A DNA stretch of 36,747 bases from contig CAIQUG010000243.1 of assembly GCA_903874895.1 (NCBI GenBank), positions 1-36,747 of the forward strand, in the 5' to 3' direction. The stretch is from an uncultured Caulobacterales bacterium. Its GTDB lineage: Bacteria; Pseudomonadota; Alphaproteobacteria; Caulobacterales; Caulobacteraceae. The stretch's first letter is position 1; each line of letters starts with the position of its first letter. This document shows positions 24,945-33,879 of the stretch, in pieces. Below the pieces are notes generated by a model. That model did not search any database and was not told the origin of the DNA. It saw only the letters and a program-made list of their open reading frames with translations. A program made the translations under genes and the position numbers.

Positions 24945-27068
24945 TCAGGCCGCCTGAAGCTGCTGCTTGACCCGTTCCGCCAGTACCTTGATGTCGAGGG
25001 GCTTGGCCAGGAAGGTCACCCCGGTCTCCCCCTCCAGCAGGTCGGAGAATTCCGCCTCCGCATAGCCGGAGATGAACATGACCGGTGCCCCGTCCAGATA
25101 CTTGCGCGCCTTCTTCAGAAGCGTCGGGCCGTCCAGGCCGGGCATGATCACGTCCGAGATCAGCAGATCGATCTTGCCGGCGTTCTCCTCGGCAAGGATC
25201 AAGGCTTCCTCCCCGTCCGCCGCCTCGATCACCTCGTAGCCCCGGGCGCGGAGCAGCCGGGCCGCGACGCCGCGCACCACGTCCTCGTCCTCCACGAACA
25301 GGATCCGACCGGCACCGGACAGGTCCCGCGCCGCGGGCTTGGCCTTGGCCGGCTTGGCGGGGGCGGACGCATCCGCCGCCGGGGGCACATAGACGGGCAG
25401 GAAGATGCGGAACGCCGCGCCCTTGCCCGGCGCGGAGTCCACGTGGATCCAGCCATCCGCCTGCTTGACCACCCCGTAGACCATGGCGAGGCCGAGGCCC
25501 GTGCCCTCCCCGACCGGCTTGGTGGTGAAGAACGGCTCGAAGATCTTGGCCATGGCGTCCGGTGGAATGCCGGGGCCGTTGTCGGCCACCTCGATCATGG
25601 CGCAGCCCTCCGCCGGAGCCGCGGGGAAGCCCAGCTTCACCGCGTCGTCCCGGGTGAGGCGCTTGGTCTGGATGCGGACCTCGGCGGGGCCGCCATCGTG
25701 GGTGCCATGGCTGCGCAGGGCGTCGCGGGCGTTCACGGCGAGGTTCATCACCGCGGTCTCCAGCTGGCTCTTGTCCGCACGGACAAAGGGCAGGTCGCGG
25801 CCATAGTCGGTGACCAGGCGCACGTCCTCACGAAGCAGTCGCCGCAGCAGCACCTCGAACTCGCTGATCAGTTCCCCGAGGGGAAGCGTCTCCCGCTGGA
25901 CGGTCTGCTTGCGGGAGAAGGCCAGCAACTTGCGCACCAGGTCAGCCGCGCGGACGCCGGTCTGGCGGATCTCGGTGAGGGCCTCGTAGCTCGGATCCCC
26001 CACCGGGTGGCGATGCAACAGCTCGTCCAGGCGCAGCTGGATGGCCGTCAGCAGGTTGTTGAAGTCGTGGGCCACGCCCCCGGCGAGCTGGCCGATCGCC
26101 TGCATCTTCTGGTTCTGGGCCAGCTGCAGCTCGAGCTGCTTCTGGTCCGACACATCCAGCAGGAAGGCGGTGACCCGTCCCCGGACGTCACTGGCGAGAT
26201 AGAGATGTGCAATCCTCGGCTGGCCCGTGGATTGTTTCGCCGCGAGCCGGACTTCCACAGGCCCCGCCGGTCGCGCGGTCAGTCGTTCGCGCAGGTCGGC
26301 AATCCCGGCCGGATCGAGGATCGAGCTGAACGGTACGCCTGGCTTCGCCGCCCCGTCCGTCAGGCCGTTCAGCGCCGGATTGAGGTCGGCCATGACCGCT
26401 GCGAAGGGATCGCTGCCGCTGAGCAGGCAGGCCCCGAAGGGAGAGGCCGCGGCAAAGGCGTCGAGGCTGGAAGGCGCCGCCGCGGCCGTCTCGGAAGCCG
26501 ATGCCGGTTCCATGGACGTCGCCGCCGGCGCCAGAGCCTGGGCCGCTCGCAGGCGGACGAGAATGCGGCGGCCGTCGATCCGCGCGGCCGTCACGATCTG
26601 GTCACCGGAGAACGCGCCCTCCGCGGCTTCACCGGCTTCGGCGCGGCGGAGGATGGCGTAGACTGTCTGACCATCGGCGCCATTGCGGGGCAGTCGTCCG
26701 CTGGACCCCATGGCCTCGCGCCAGGCGTCGTTCGCGCACAGGGTCCGGCCGTCGACAGAGGCAACCGCTGCCGGCTCCGTCATGGCCGCAACCAGGTCCT
26801 CCAGCGCCGGTTCATCCAGCCGGGGTTCCGGCCGGTGGGCGGCGGCAAAGGCGAAGACGCCGAGGAACGAGGTCCCGGCCACGCCGATCAGCAGCAAGAG
26901 CGCAGGCCAGCTGGCCTTGCCGGAGTGCAGCACCGGTGCCGCCAGCGCCAGCACCGCCACCAGGAACAGGGCTGCGGCGGCCAGAGCGGCCCCGTCAGCG
27001 AGACTGATCGGGCGACGGCGGCCGGCCTCGACGGCCGTTCCGGTCGATCCGACGCTCTTCTGGGTCAT
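24945..27068 (-). CDS. cckA: Cell cycle hybrid histidine kinase CckA
   Basis: CckA autophosphorylates and, through ChpT, drives phosphorylation of CtrA and CpdR; it can also act as a phosphatase. The 707-residue protein (Caulobacter crescentus CckA is about 690) has two membrane segments near residues 24-46 and 54-76, PAS-like sensor regions, and a HisKA domain with [19 protein letters not shown] around His334. The HATPase domain has ADNGPGIPP and [11 protein letters not shown], and a receiver carries Asp639 in [13 protein letters not shown]. The long kinase sequence after the His and the position next to fliQ-fliR-flhB support CckA over a generic kinase. The ATG at 27068 follows GGAAGGA. flhB ends 50 bases upstream on the same strand. 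Confidence 0.93.
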   Translation of the reverse strand: MTQKSVGSTGTAVEAGRRRPISLADGAALAAAALFLVAVLALAAPVLHSGKASWPALLLLIGVAGTSFLGVFAFAAAHRPEPRLDEPALEDLVAAMTEPAAVASVDGRTLCANDAWREAMGSSGRLPRNGADGQTVYAILRRAEAGEAAEGAFSGDQIVTAARIDGRRILVRLRAAQALAPAATSMEPASASETAAAAPSSLDAFAAASPFGACLLSGSDPFAAVMADLNPALNGLTDGAAKPGVPFSSILDPAGIADLRERLTARPAGPVEVRLAAKQSTGQPRIAHLYLASDVRGRVTAFLLDVSDQKQLELQLAQNQKMQAIGQLAGGVAHDFNNLLTAIQLRLDELLHRHPVGDPSYEALTEIRQTGVRAADLVRKLLAFSRKQTVQRETLPLGELISEFEVLLRRLLREDVRLVTDYGRDLPFVRADKSQLETAVMNLAVNARDALRSHGTHDGGPAEVRIQTKRLTRDDAVKLGFPAAPAEGCAMIEVADNGPGIPPDAMAKIFEPFFTTKPVGEGTGLGLAMVYGVVKQADGWIHVDSAPGKGAAFRIFLPVYVPPAADASAPAKPAKAKPAARDLSGAGRILFVEDEDVVRGVAARLLRARGYEVIEAADGEEALILAEENAGKIDLLISDVIMPGLDGPTLLKKARKYLDGAPVMFISGYAEAEFSDLLEGETGVTFLAKPLDIKVLAERVKQQLQAA

Positions 27069-27118
27069 GGTGCCGTCCTTCCAAAGGGTCTCAAAACGTC
27101 TCGCTCACCATCCGGGGT

Positions 27119-28216
27119 CTATAGCCCGGCGGATATCCTGGCCGGTCGCGCCCGTTCCCGGGCCCGGGCGAGGATGAAGCCGATCAGCTTGGCTACGGCC
27201 TCGAAATGCTCCGTCGGAATGGTCTCGTCCAGCTTCACGGTGGCATAAAGTGCCCGCGCCAGGGGCGGATCCTCGATCACCGGCACGCCGTGCTCCCGGG
27301 CCAGGTCACGGATCCGCAGGGCCAGGCTGTCCACACCCTTGGCCACGCATTCCGGCGCGGCGGTCTCGCCCTGCACATAGCGAAGGGCCACGGCGTAGTG
27401 GGTCGGGTTCATCACCACCACGGTGGCGGTGGGCACGGCCTGCATCATGCGCTGGCGCGACCGCTGGAACTGGATCTGGCGGCGACGCTGCTTCACGTGA
27501 GGATCGCCCTCCATGTCCTTGTTTTCCTGCTTCAGTTCTTCCTTGCTCATGCGCATCCGAGCCATGAAGCGCTGCCGCTGCCAGAACCAGTCGATCCCGG
27601 CCACAGCCGCCATCATGGCCAGCACAGCCAGCACCACCTGACGGATCACGTCCACGGCCACCGGCAGGATCCCCGCGATCTCGAGCCCGGCCATCATCGA
27701 CAGGGCCCCGGCCTTGGGCGCAATGATCCACCAGGCGATCAGACCGACCGCCACCAGCTTCATCATCGACTTCAGCGACTGGGCGAGGCCGTCGATCCCG
27801 AACAGCCGCCCGAGCCCCTTCACGGGGTCCAGCTTGGAAAAGTCGGGCTCGAGCTTCGCCGGTGCCCAGATGAAACCGGTCTGCAAGACGTTTCCCGCCA
27901 GCCCCGCCACGGCGGCGGCGATCAGCACCCCCATCACCGGCAGACAGGCGCGCAGGGCCTGGAGCCCCACCGACTGCCCGCCGAAGCCGGTGAGATCGAA
28001 CTGGTCAGGGTGGGCGATGAAGGGCAGCAGCTCCGCCGAGATCGCGCGGGCGATGTCGGCACCGTAGATCAGCGACACCATCGACGCGGCCGCCAGGGCC
28101 ATGAACGGGGCCACGTCCGGTGACTTGGCGACATCCCCCTTCTCCCGGGCATCGGCAAGGCGTTTTGCACTGGGATCTTCCGTGCGGGAGGCCTGGTCGG
28201 TGGTGTCTTCGGCCAT
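27119..28216 (-). CDS. flhB: Flagellar export switch protein FlhB
   Basis: FlhB is the inner-membrane component of the flagellar type III export gate that switches substrate class after self-cleavage. The 365-residue protein has the N-terminal SAKRLADAREKGDVAKSPD motif, four membrane segments in the first 210 residues, and a charged linker. The cytoplasmic domain carries the autocleavage motif NPTH (Asn270-Pro271), in MNPTHYAVALRY. The ATG at 28216 is 3 bases after the fliR stop, consistent with a fliQ-fliR-flhB operon. Confidence 0.97.
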   Translation of the reverse strand: MAEDTTDQASRTEDPSAKRLADAREKGDVAKSPDVAPFMALAAASMVSLIYGADIARAISAELLPFIAHPDQFDLTGFGGQSVGLQALRACLPVMGVLIAAAVAGLAGNVLQTGFIWAPAKLEPDFSKLDPVKGLGRLFGIDGLAQSLKSMMKLVAVGLIAWWIIAPKAGALSMMAGLEIAGILPVAVDVIRQVVLAVLAMMAAVAGIDWFWQRQRFMARMRMSKEELKQENKDMEGDPHVKQRRRQIQFQRSRQRMMQAVPTATVVVMNPTHYAVALRYVQGETAAPECVAKGVDSLALRIRDLAREHGVPVIEDPPLARALYATVKLDETIPTEHFEAVAKLIGFILARARERARPARISAGL

Positions 28217-28219
28217 GGC

Positions 28220-28975
28220 CTAGATCCACTGACCGGCGAAGGCGCGGTACCGCTCGATCCAGACCATGCCCATGCCTCCCAGGCTCATGGCGAAAACCGC
28301 CAGCCCGAGCAGGACCGTGAGCGGTGTGGCGATGAAGAAGATCTGGAACTGCGGCATCACCCGGGCCACCAGACCCGCAGCGATGTTGAACACAAGGCTG
28401 AAGATGAGCACCGGTGCGGCCAGCTGGACCCCCAGCCCGAAGGTGTCTCCCATCAGCTTCACCGCGGCGCGGTTGAAGTCCGCCATGGGCACGCCGTGGC
28501 CGGGGGGGAACATCTGGTAGGAGTGGACGATCCCGGCAATGAACACCTGATGCAGGTCGGTGGCGAAGATGGCCGTCAGCCCCACCAGCGTCAGGAAAGT
28601 GGTCACCGACGCCGTCGGCTGGGCCTGCAGCGGGTTGGTCGTCTGGGCGAAGGACAGGGTGGTCTGAAGGGAGATGACTTCCCCCGCCACGGCCAGGGAC
28701 TGGGTGAACATGCGCAGCAGCGTGCCCAGCGCCAGGCCGATGATGATCTCGGCCACCAGCTGGACAGTCATGGCCCAGACGTCCGACGGTTCCGGCGGCA
28801 GGTTGCCCGCCAGGGCCGGATAGAGGGCGATGGTCACGACGAAGGCGAACGCCATCCGGATGTTGGTGGGCACGGTGCTCTCGCCGATGCCGGGCATGGC
28901 AACGAAGAACGAGCCGAGCCGGGCAAAGATCAGCGCCCCGCCATAGACCTGGGATGCCAGCGCGTAGTGCTCCAT
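28220..28975 (-). CDS. fliR: Flagellar export protein FliR
   Basis: FliR is a polytopic component of the flagellar type III export gate, together with FliP and FliQ. The 251-residue product has about six hydrophobic segments and typical FliR features: ARLGSFFVAMPGIGESTVP near the N-terminus, AEIIIGLALG, and LVFNIAAGLVARVMPQFQIFF followed by the last hydrophobic segments. The ATG at 28975 lies 22 bases after the fliQ stop, with GGGGAGACGCC upstream of the start as a ribosome site. Confidence 0.96.
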   Translation of the reverse strand: MEHYALASQVYGGALIFARLGSFFVAMPGIGESTVPTNIRMAFAFVVTIALYPALAGNLPPEPSDVWAMTVQLVAEIIIGLALGTLLRMFTQSLAVAGEVISLQTTLSFAQTTNPLQAQPTASVTTFLTLVGLTAIFATDLHQVFIAGIVHSYQMFPPGHGVPMADFNRAAVKLMGDTFGLGVQLAAPVLIFSLVFNIAAGLVARVMPQFQIFFIATPLTVLLGLAVFAMSLGGMGMVWIERYRAFAGQWI

Positions 28976-28997
28976 CTGGCGTCTCCCCCCTCCCCGG

Positions 28998-29261
28998 CTA
29001 GAGCCCGGCGATCTGGTTGGCGATCTTGTGCATGAAGTCCGCCATCAGCACGCCCATCAGCGGCATGGACACCAGAAGGGCGATGAACACCGCCACGACC
29101 TTCGGGACGAAGATCAGGGTCTGCTCCTGGATCTGGGTCAGGGTCTGCAGGAGCCCCACCACAACGCCGACCAGCAGGCCGACGATCAGCATCGGCGCCG
29201 CCAGCTGGATCGTCAGCCAGATGGCATCCCGGCCAAGATCAAGAACCTGAGTCCCGTTCAT
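28998..29261 (-). CDS. fliQ: Flagellar export protein FliQ
   Basis: FliQ is an 87-residue two-helix membrane protein of the export gate. It shows LAAPMLIVGLLVGVVVGLLQ then TQIQEQTLIFVPKVV, the diagnostic FliQ stretch, and the second hydrophobic helix. It is the first gene of the fliQ-fliR-flhB run and has AGGGA about 11 bases before the ATG. A TTAACCAT motif lies 86 bases upstream. fliQR was one of the first operons shown to be under CtrA control in Caulobacter. Confidence 0.96.
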   Translation of the reverse strand: MNGTQVLDLGRDAIWLTIQLAAPMLIVGLLVGVVVGLLQTLTQIQEQTLIFVPKVVAVFIALLVSMPLMGVLMADFMHKIANQIAGL

Positions 29262-29426
29262 GCGCGAAAATCCCTGTCGGAGCGTACAACGCAGTCAAAA
29301 AGTGAGTCGGGACAAGGCCCGCACCTTGCGACGAGTTGCGGGGAACATGGTTAACAAACGGGTTACGGATTGGCGGGGCCCACGAAAGCCTTTGCCGGAA
29401 GACCCGGAACCGCTAGAGCACCGGGT
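29262..29426. promoter_or_regulatory. Divergent fliQ / prmA promoter region
   Basis: A 165-base non-coding stretch between divergent genes. It holds a CtrA 8-mer motif (29347-29354) and a GANTC site (GAGTC, 29304-29308) on the fliQ side. The prmA side has no convincing promoter or ribosome site; CCGGG precedes its ATG. Confidence 0.55.
29347..29354 (-). promoter_or_regulatory. CtrA 8-mer motif upstream of fliQ
   Basis: TTAACCAT on the minus strand is identical to the 8-mer CtrA motif described in Caulobacter, which usually overlaps a -35 region. The paired upstream TTAA half at N7 spacing is only partly kept (TAAC). The position, 86 bases before fliQ, fits an activator site. Confidence 0.55.
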
Positions 29427-30329
29427 ATGGTTCTCGACCCCGCGCTTCAGATCATCGCCCGCGGACCCCGCGCCCTCGCCGAGGCCGCGGCCCGTGACAT
29501 CGACGCCCATCCGCTGCTGGAGGGGGCCACCTACTCCATCCTGGAGGAGGACGAGGATCACGGCCTGTGGCGGATCGACGCCTATCCCACCGAACCGGAA
29601 GAGGTCACGGCCCTGGAGGCCGTCCTCGCCGGTCACCCGGACCTGACCGTGACGACGGAGGTGCTGGCCGACGCGGACTGGCTGGCCATGGCCCTGTCAG
29701 GCCTGCCGCCGGTCCGGGCCGGACGCTTCTTCATCTTCGGCGTTCATGACCGCGGTCGGGCTCCGGTGAATGCCATCAACCTCCGCATCGAGGCAGGCGC
29801 CGCCTTCGGCACCGGGCACCACGGCACCACGGTGGGCTGCCTCATCGCCTATCACCGGCTGCTGAAGCGGCAGCGGCGGTTCGAGCGGGTGCTCGATGTG
29901 GGGGCCGGCACCGGGGTGCTGGCCATCGCCGCGGCCCGCACCGGGGCCGAGGTGGCCGTCGGTACGGACATCGATCGGGTCTCCGTCCGGATCTCCCGGG
30001 AAAATGCCAAGGTCAACAAGGTGCGCGCCCGGTTCGTCCATGCCTCGGGCCTCGGCCACACCCTGGTGTCGGCGCAGGCACCCTATGACCTCGTCTTCGC
30101 CAATATCCTCGCCCGTCCCCTGGTCAGCCTCGCGCAGCCCATCAAGGGGGCCCTGAAGCCCGGCGGGGTGGCGATCCTGTCCGGCCTGCTGCGGACACAG
30201 GAGCGCTATGTCCGCGCCGCCTATCTGAACCGGGGCTTCCGGCTGGTCGGACGGGTCCGGCGGGATGCCTGGGCGACGCTGGTGGTGCGCCGCGCCCGTC
30301 CGGGGCCCATCGACAGGCCGGGCGTTTAG
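29427..30329 (+). CDS. prmA: Ribosomal protein L11 methyltransferase PrmA
   Basis: PrmA is an SAM-dependent enzyme that trimethylates ribosomal protein L11. The 300-residue protein has an N-terminal substrate-recognition region, the PrmA hallmark [19 protein letters not shown] motif [16 protein letters not shown], an acidic [11 protein letters not shown] loop, and [16 protein letters not shown] (motif IV, with the NILA signature). The ATG at 29427 is the first ATG in frame; a TTG at 29370 would add 19 residues unlike the family. The gene is divergent from fliQ and lies 39 bases upstream of the aminopeptidase gene. Confidence 0.9.
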   Translation: MVLDPALQIIARGPRALAEAAARDIDAHPLLEGATYSILEEDEDHGLWRIDAYPTEPEEVTALEAVLAGHPDLTVTTEVLADADWLAMALSGLPPVRAGRFFIFGVHDRGRAPVNAINLRIEAGAAFGTGHHGTTVGCLIAYHRLLKRQRRFERVLDVGAGTGVLAIAAARTGAEVAVGTDIDRVSVRISRENAKVNKVRARFVHASGLGHTLVSAQAPYDLVFANILARPLVSLAQPIKGALKPGGVAILSGLLRTQERYVRAAYLNRGFRLVGRVRRDAWATLVVRRARPGPIDRPGV

Positions 30330-30368
30330 CCTCTGGCCCAAAGCCACCGGCAGCGCTAGTTTCGGCGC

Positions 30369-32180
30369 ATGTACCAGACCTTTGACGACCATGCCGACCC
30401 CAGCTTCGGCGAAAAGCACCTGCCCCTGATCCGCAAGGCGATCGCCGCCGCCGGGCTCGACGGGCTGATCGTCCCCCATGAGGACGAGTACAACAACGAG
30501 TACCTGCCCGCGGCCAACGACCGGCTGGCCTTTGCCACCGGCTTCACCGGCTCGGCCGGGGCGGCGGTGGTGATGCTCGACCGGGCCGCCATGTTCACCG
30601 ACGGGCGCTATACCCTGCAGGTCCGCGCGCAGGTGGACAGCCGCCTGTTCTCCTATCACGACCTGGTGGAAGGCGGCGTGCCCCTGTGGCTGGAGCGGGA
30701 ACTGAAGCCCGGGCAGACCGTGGGCTATGACGCCCGCCTGCACACGCCGGACAGTCTGGACCGGCTGAAGGCCGCCGCGACGCGGGCGGGGGCTCGCCTC
30801 CTGGCCGTCGATCCGAACCCGCTGGACACGGCCTGGGCCGACCGGCCGCCCCAGCCCCTCGCCCCGGTGGTGCCACATCCGGAGGCGATGTCCGGCGAGA
30901 GCGCCTCCGCCAAGCGGGCGCGCATCTCCCAGGCCATTGCCGAGGCAGGTGCTGACGTGACCGTGCTGACCGGCCCGACCTCCCTCGCCTGGCTGTTCAA
31001 CATCCGGGGCGGCGACGTGATCCGCTCTCCCCTGCCCCTGGGCCAGGCGATCGTCGGTGCCGACGGCCAGGCCAAGCTGTTCCTGGATCCCGGCAAGGTG
31101 ACGGACGACCTGCCCGCCTGGCTCGGCAATGCCACCGAACTCCTCCCGCCGGAGGCACTGCTCCCGGCCCTGAAGGCCCTCGCCGGACAGCGGGTGCTGC
31201 TTGATCCGGCCAATGCGTCGGCCTGGTACTTCGATACGGTGGCGGCTTCAGGGGGCGTGGTCCTGCGCGGGCCCGACCCCTGTGCCCTGCCCCGGGCGGC
31301 GAAGAACCCGGTGGAGGTGGCCGGTGCCCGCTCCGCCCATGTCCGGGACGGGGCCGCGGTCGCGCGCTTCCTGCACTGGCTGGCGACGGACGGGCAAGAG
31401 ACCCCGCCGGACGAGATCGAGACCGTGACCCGGCTGGAGGCGTTCCGCGCCGAGACCGGTCAGCTTCAGGACCTGTCCTTCGACACCATTGCCGGTGCCG
31501 GGCCCAACGGGGCGGTGATCCACTACCGTCCCACCCGCAAGACCAATCGTCGCGCCCAGCCCGGGGACCTGCTGCTCGTGGACTCCGGGGCCCAGTATCT
31601 GGACGGCACCACCGACATCACCCGCACCGTCGCCATCGGCATGCCCAGTGACGAGATGCGGGACCGCTATACCCTGGTGCTCAAGGGGCACATCGCCCTG
31701 TCGCGGGTCCGCTTCCCGCCGGGGGTGACCGGCCATGCCCTTGATGTGCTGGCCCGCGCGGCCCTGTGGGAGCGCGGCCTCGACTATGACCACGGGACCG
31801 GTCACGGCGTGGGCAGCTATCTCGGCGTGCACGAGGGGCCGCAAAGGATCGCCCGCGCCGCCAACAGCGTCGCCCTGCTGCCCGGCATGATCCTGTCCAA
31901 CGAGCCCGGCTACTACAAGGAAGGGGCCTTCGGCATCCGGATCGAGAACCTGCAGGTGGTGACTCCCGCCGAAAAGGTTCCGGGCGGCGAGCGGCCGATG
32001 CACGGCTTCGAGACCCTGACCCTGGCCCCGTTCGACCGCCGGCTGATCGGGGTCGCGCAGCTGACCCACGACGAACGGGCCTGGGTCGATGCCTATCACG
32101 CCCGGGTGCTGCGCGAGATCCGCCCGCTGGTCCCGGCGGAGGTCGGTGCCTGGCTGGTGGAGGCCTGCGCGCCCCTCTAG
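30369..32180 (+). CDS. Aminopeptidase P family metallopeptidase (M24B)
   Basis: This 603-residue protein is a long-form Xaa-Pro aminopeptidase that removes N-terminal residues before proline. Two N-terminal creatinase-like domains (about 1-325) precede the pita-bread catalytic domain. The five metal ligands are all present: Asp405 (LLVDSGAQY), Asp416 (GTTDITRT), His479 (HGTGHGVGSYLGVHEGP), Glu512 (SNEPGYY) and Glu526 (RIENLQVV). It has no signal peptide and is probably cytosolic. It starts 39 bases after prmA and may share its transcript. Its TAG stop overlaps the stop of the convergent gene in a single CTAG. Confidence 0.93.
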   Translation: MYQTFDDHADPSFGEKHLPLIRKAIAAAGLDGLIVPHEDEYNNEYLPAANDRLAFATGFTGSAGAAVVMLDRAAMFTDGRYTLQVRAQVDSRLFSYHDLVEGGVPLWLERELKPGQTVGYDARLHTPDSLDRLKAAATRAGARLLAVDPNPLDTAWADRPPQPLAPVVPHPEAMSGESASAKRARISQAIAEAGADVTVLTGPTSLAWLFNIRGGDVIRSPLPLGQAIVGADGQAKLFLDPGKVTDDLPAWLGNATELLPPEALLPALKALAGQRVLLDPANASAWYFDTVAASGGVVLRGPDPCALPRAAKNPVEVAGARSAHVRDGAAVARFLHWLATDGQETPPDEIETVTRLEAFRAETGQLQDLSFDTIAGAGPNGAVIHYRPTRKTNRRAQPGDLLLVDSGAQYLDGTTDITRTVAIGMPSDEMRDRYTLVLKGHIALSRVRFPPGVTGHALDVLARAALWERGLDYDHGTGHGVGSYLGVHEGPQRIARAANSVALLPGMILSNEPGYYKEGAFGIRIENLQVVTPAEKVPGGERPMHGFETLTLAPFDRRLIGVAQLTHDERAWVDAYHARVLREIRPLVPAEVGAWLVEACAPL

Positions 32181-32836
32181 CTTGACGCCCGTCCGGGCGC
32201 TGGCTGGCGGTCCGTCCACCAGGCCCAGACTGCGACGGCGATGTAGGCCAGAAGCGCCGTGCGCGCCATGGCCTCCGGGGTGCCGTCGCCGGGCAGCAGG
32301 GCATTGACCATCTGCAGGGTCGCCAGCAGGCCCACGAACAGCGCCGCGGGCCAGGCGTGACGCCCTTCGGCCTTGCGCTGACCCGTCCACAGGACGGCGC
32401 TGACGGCGACGAGGCCCAGTTCCAGGATCAGTTCCGGCAGGGGGAAGTTCCAGAAGCCCAGGCCAAGCTTCGGTCCGCCGGGATAGAGCAGCAGGTCGGG
32501 CCGGTGGACCAGGAGGTCGCCCAGCCAGTGGGAGAACACGACCGCCCCCAGCATGGCGGCCGCGGCCCACGGCACCCGCAGCACGAAGCGCCCGAACAGG
32601 GCTCCGCCAAGGGACCAGACCAGGGCCCCGGGAAGGCTGTGGGTCCAGGGCATCTCGTACAGCACCAGATGGCTGCCCGGGAGGGAGGGATCCAGGCTCA
32701 GCTTCTCCACCCCGGCCATCACCAGTCCGCTCCATCCCCAGTCCACGAGCTGGCTGGCAATCACATAGCTCCACAGGGGAGCCCGGGGCTCCGCCGCCTT
32801 GGCGGCCAGCGCCGCCGCATAGTGTCCGACAAACAT
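32177..32836 (-). CDS. Polytopic membrane protein, possible YdjM-type metal-dependent hydrolase
   Basis: The 219-residue protein has about five to six hydrophobic segments and scattered His/Asp residues at membrane boundaries: His5 (MFVGHYAAAL), Asp32, His66 (PWTHSLPG), and SHWLGDLLVHR with His103, Asp107 and His111. This pattern recalls the inner-membrane putative hydrolase family of E. coli YdjM, but I cannot confirm the family. The ATG at 32836 is preferred; the frame extends upstream through a repetitive stretch that is unlikely to be coding. The gene diverges from the LysR regulator, which may control it, and converges on the aminopeptidase. Confidence 0.75.
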   Translation of the reverse strand: MFVGHYAAALAAKAAEPRAPLWSYVIASQLVDWGWSGLVMAGVEKLSLDPSLPGSHLVLYEMPWTHSLPGALVWSLGGALFGRFVLRVPWAAAAMLGAVVFSHWLGDLLVHRPDLLLYPGGPKLGLGFWNFPLPELILELGLVAVSAVLWTGQRKAEGRHAWPAALFVGLLATLQMVNALLPGDGTPEAMARTALLAYIAVAVWAWWTDRQPAPGRASS

Positions 32837-32955
32837 GATCGCGTGCCCCGTGTCCCGTGTCCGATATCCGGTGCCCATTGACGCACAGGCCAGGCCCTTT
32901 GAAAACAAGCGTGCCTGGGGTAGCTGTTATGCGCTTTTGCATAAGGGAGCCGGTC
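32837..32955. promoter_or_regulatory. Divergent promoter region of LysR regulator and membrane protein
   Basis: This 119-base stretch holds the short imperfect repeat CCCGTGTCCCGTGTCC, a TTGACG hexamer (32878-32883) that could be a plus-strand -35, and a perfect palindrome listed separately. No matching -10 is clear. Confidence 0.4.
32927..32944. promoter_or_regulatory. LysR-type operator-like palindrome
   Basis: TTATGC-N6-GCATAA is a perfect 6-bp inverted repeat. It contains the T-N11-A pattern preferred by LysR-type regulators and lies directly upstream of the proposed regulator start at 32956, between two divergent genes. It is a plausible autoregulatory site. It also argues against the in-frame ATG at 32929 inside it being the true start. 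Confidence 0.5.
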
Positions 32956-33879
32956 GTGACGCGAAACGCCGTCAGCTGGGATCACTACCGCGCCTTTCTG
33001 GCCGTGGCCGAAACCGGCAGCCTGAGCGCCGCCGCACGGCAGATCGGCCAGACCCAGCCGACCCTCGGCCGCCAGATCGATGCACTGGAGCGGGCCCTCG
33101 GCCTCAGCCTGTTCGTCCGGTCCCCCGCGGGCCTGACCCTGACCGAAGGCGGCCATGACCTCCTGCCGGATGCGCAGGGCATGGCCGCCGCGGCGGAGGC
33201 CCTGCTGCGAAGCGCCAGCGCCGGGCGGGACGAAACCGCGGGGGTCGTGCGGATCACCGCCAGCGAGATCGTCGGCGGTGCCGTCCTGCCCCCGGTGGTG
33301 GCGGCCCTGCAGGCTCAGCACCCCGGACTGGTGGTCGAGCTCGTCCTGACCAACCGCTCCGAAGACCTGCTGCGCCGGGATGCGGACATTGCCGTGCGCA
33401 TGGTCCGGCCGGACCAGAATGCCGTCATCGCCCGCCAGATCGGCCGGGTCCCCCTGGGCCTGTATGCCCACGAAGCCTATCTGGCGCGGTGCGGATCGCC
33501 ACAGACCCTCGCGGACCTGTCGACACACACCGTGATCGGCTTTGACCGGAACCCTGCCGCCGCCCGGGCACTGGAGGTGGGGTCCGGATGGGATCGCCGG
33601 CTGTTCCGGTTCCGCAGCGACAGCGACCTGGCCCAGCTCGCCATGCTGCGCGCCGCAGGGGGCATCGGCGTGTGCCAGGCCCCGCTGGCCAGCCAATGGC
33701 CCGAGCTGAGGCCGGTCCTTCCCGATCTGGTCAGCTTCCATCTGGATATCTGGCTGGCGATGCACGAGGACCAGCGTCGCAACCGCCGGGTCCGGGTCAC
33801 CTTCGATCATCTTGCCGTCGCCCTGCGTGCCTATGTAGACTTGAAGACCCTGCCCTCTGCCTCCGGGAGCCTCGAATGA
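32956..33879 (+). CDS. LysR family transcriptional regulator
   Basis: The 307-residue protein has the N-terminal winged helix-turn-helix (SWDHYRAFLAVAETGSLSAAARQIGQ then QPTLGRQIDALERALG, roughly residues 6-65) and a C-terminal periplasmic-binding-like effector domain, as in LysR regulators. The GTG at 32956 is chosen because AGGGAG lies 6 bases upstream and the HTH then begins at the usual distance from the N-terminus. An ATG at 32929 would add nine residues but falls inside the palindrome. The stop codon overlaps the ATG of the downstream DUF2147 gene (ATGA). The effector is unknown. The divergent membrane gene and the overlapping DUF2147 gene are the likely targets. Confidence 0.88.
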   Translation: MTRNAVSWDHYRAFLAVAETGSLSAAARQIGQTQPTLGRQIDALERALGLSLFVRSPAGLTLTEGGHDLLPDAQGMAAAAEALLRSASAGRDETAGVVRITASEIVGGAVLPPVVAALQAQHPGLVVELVLTNRSEDLLRRDADIAVRMVRPDQNAVIARQIGRVPLGLYAHEAYLARCGSPQTLADLSTHTVIGFDRNPAAARALEVGSGWDRRLFRFRSDSDLAQLAMLRAAGGIGVCQAPLASQWPELRPVLPDLVSFHLDIWLAMHEDQRRNRRVRVTFDHLAVALRAYVDLKTLPSASGSLE

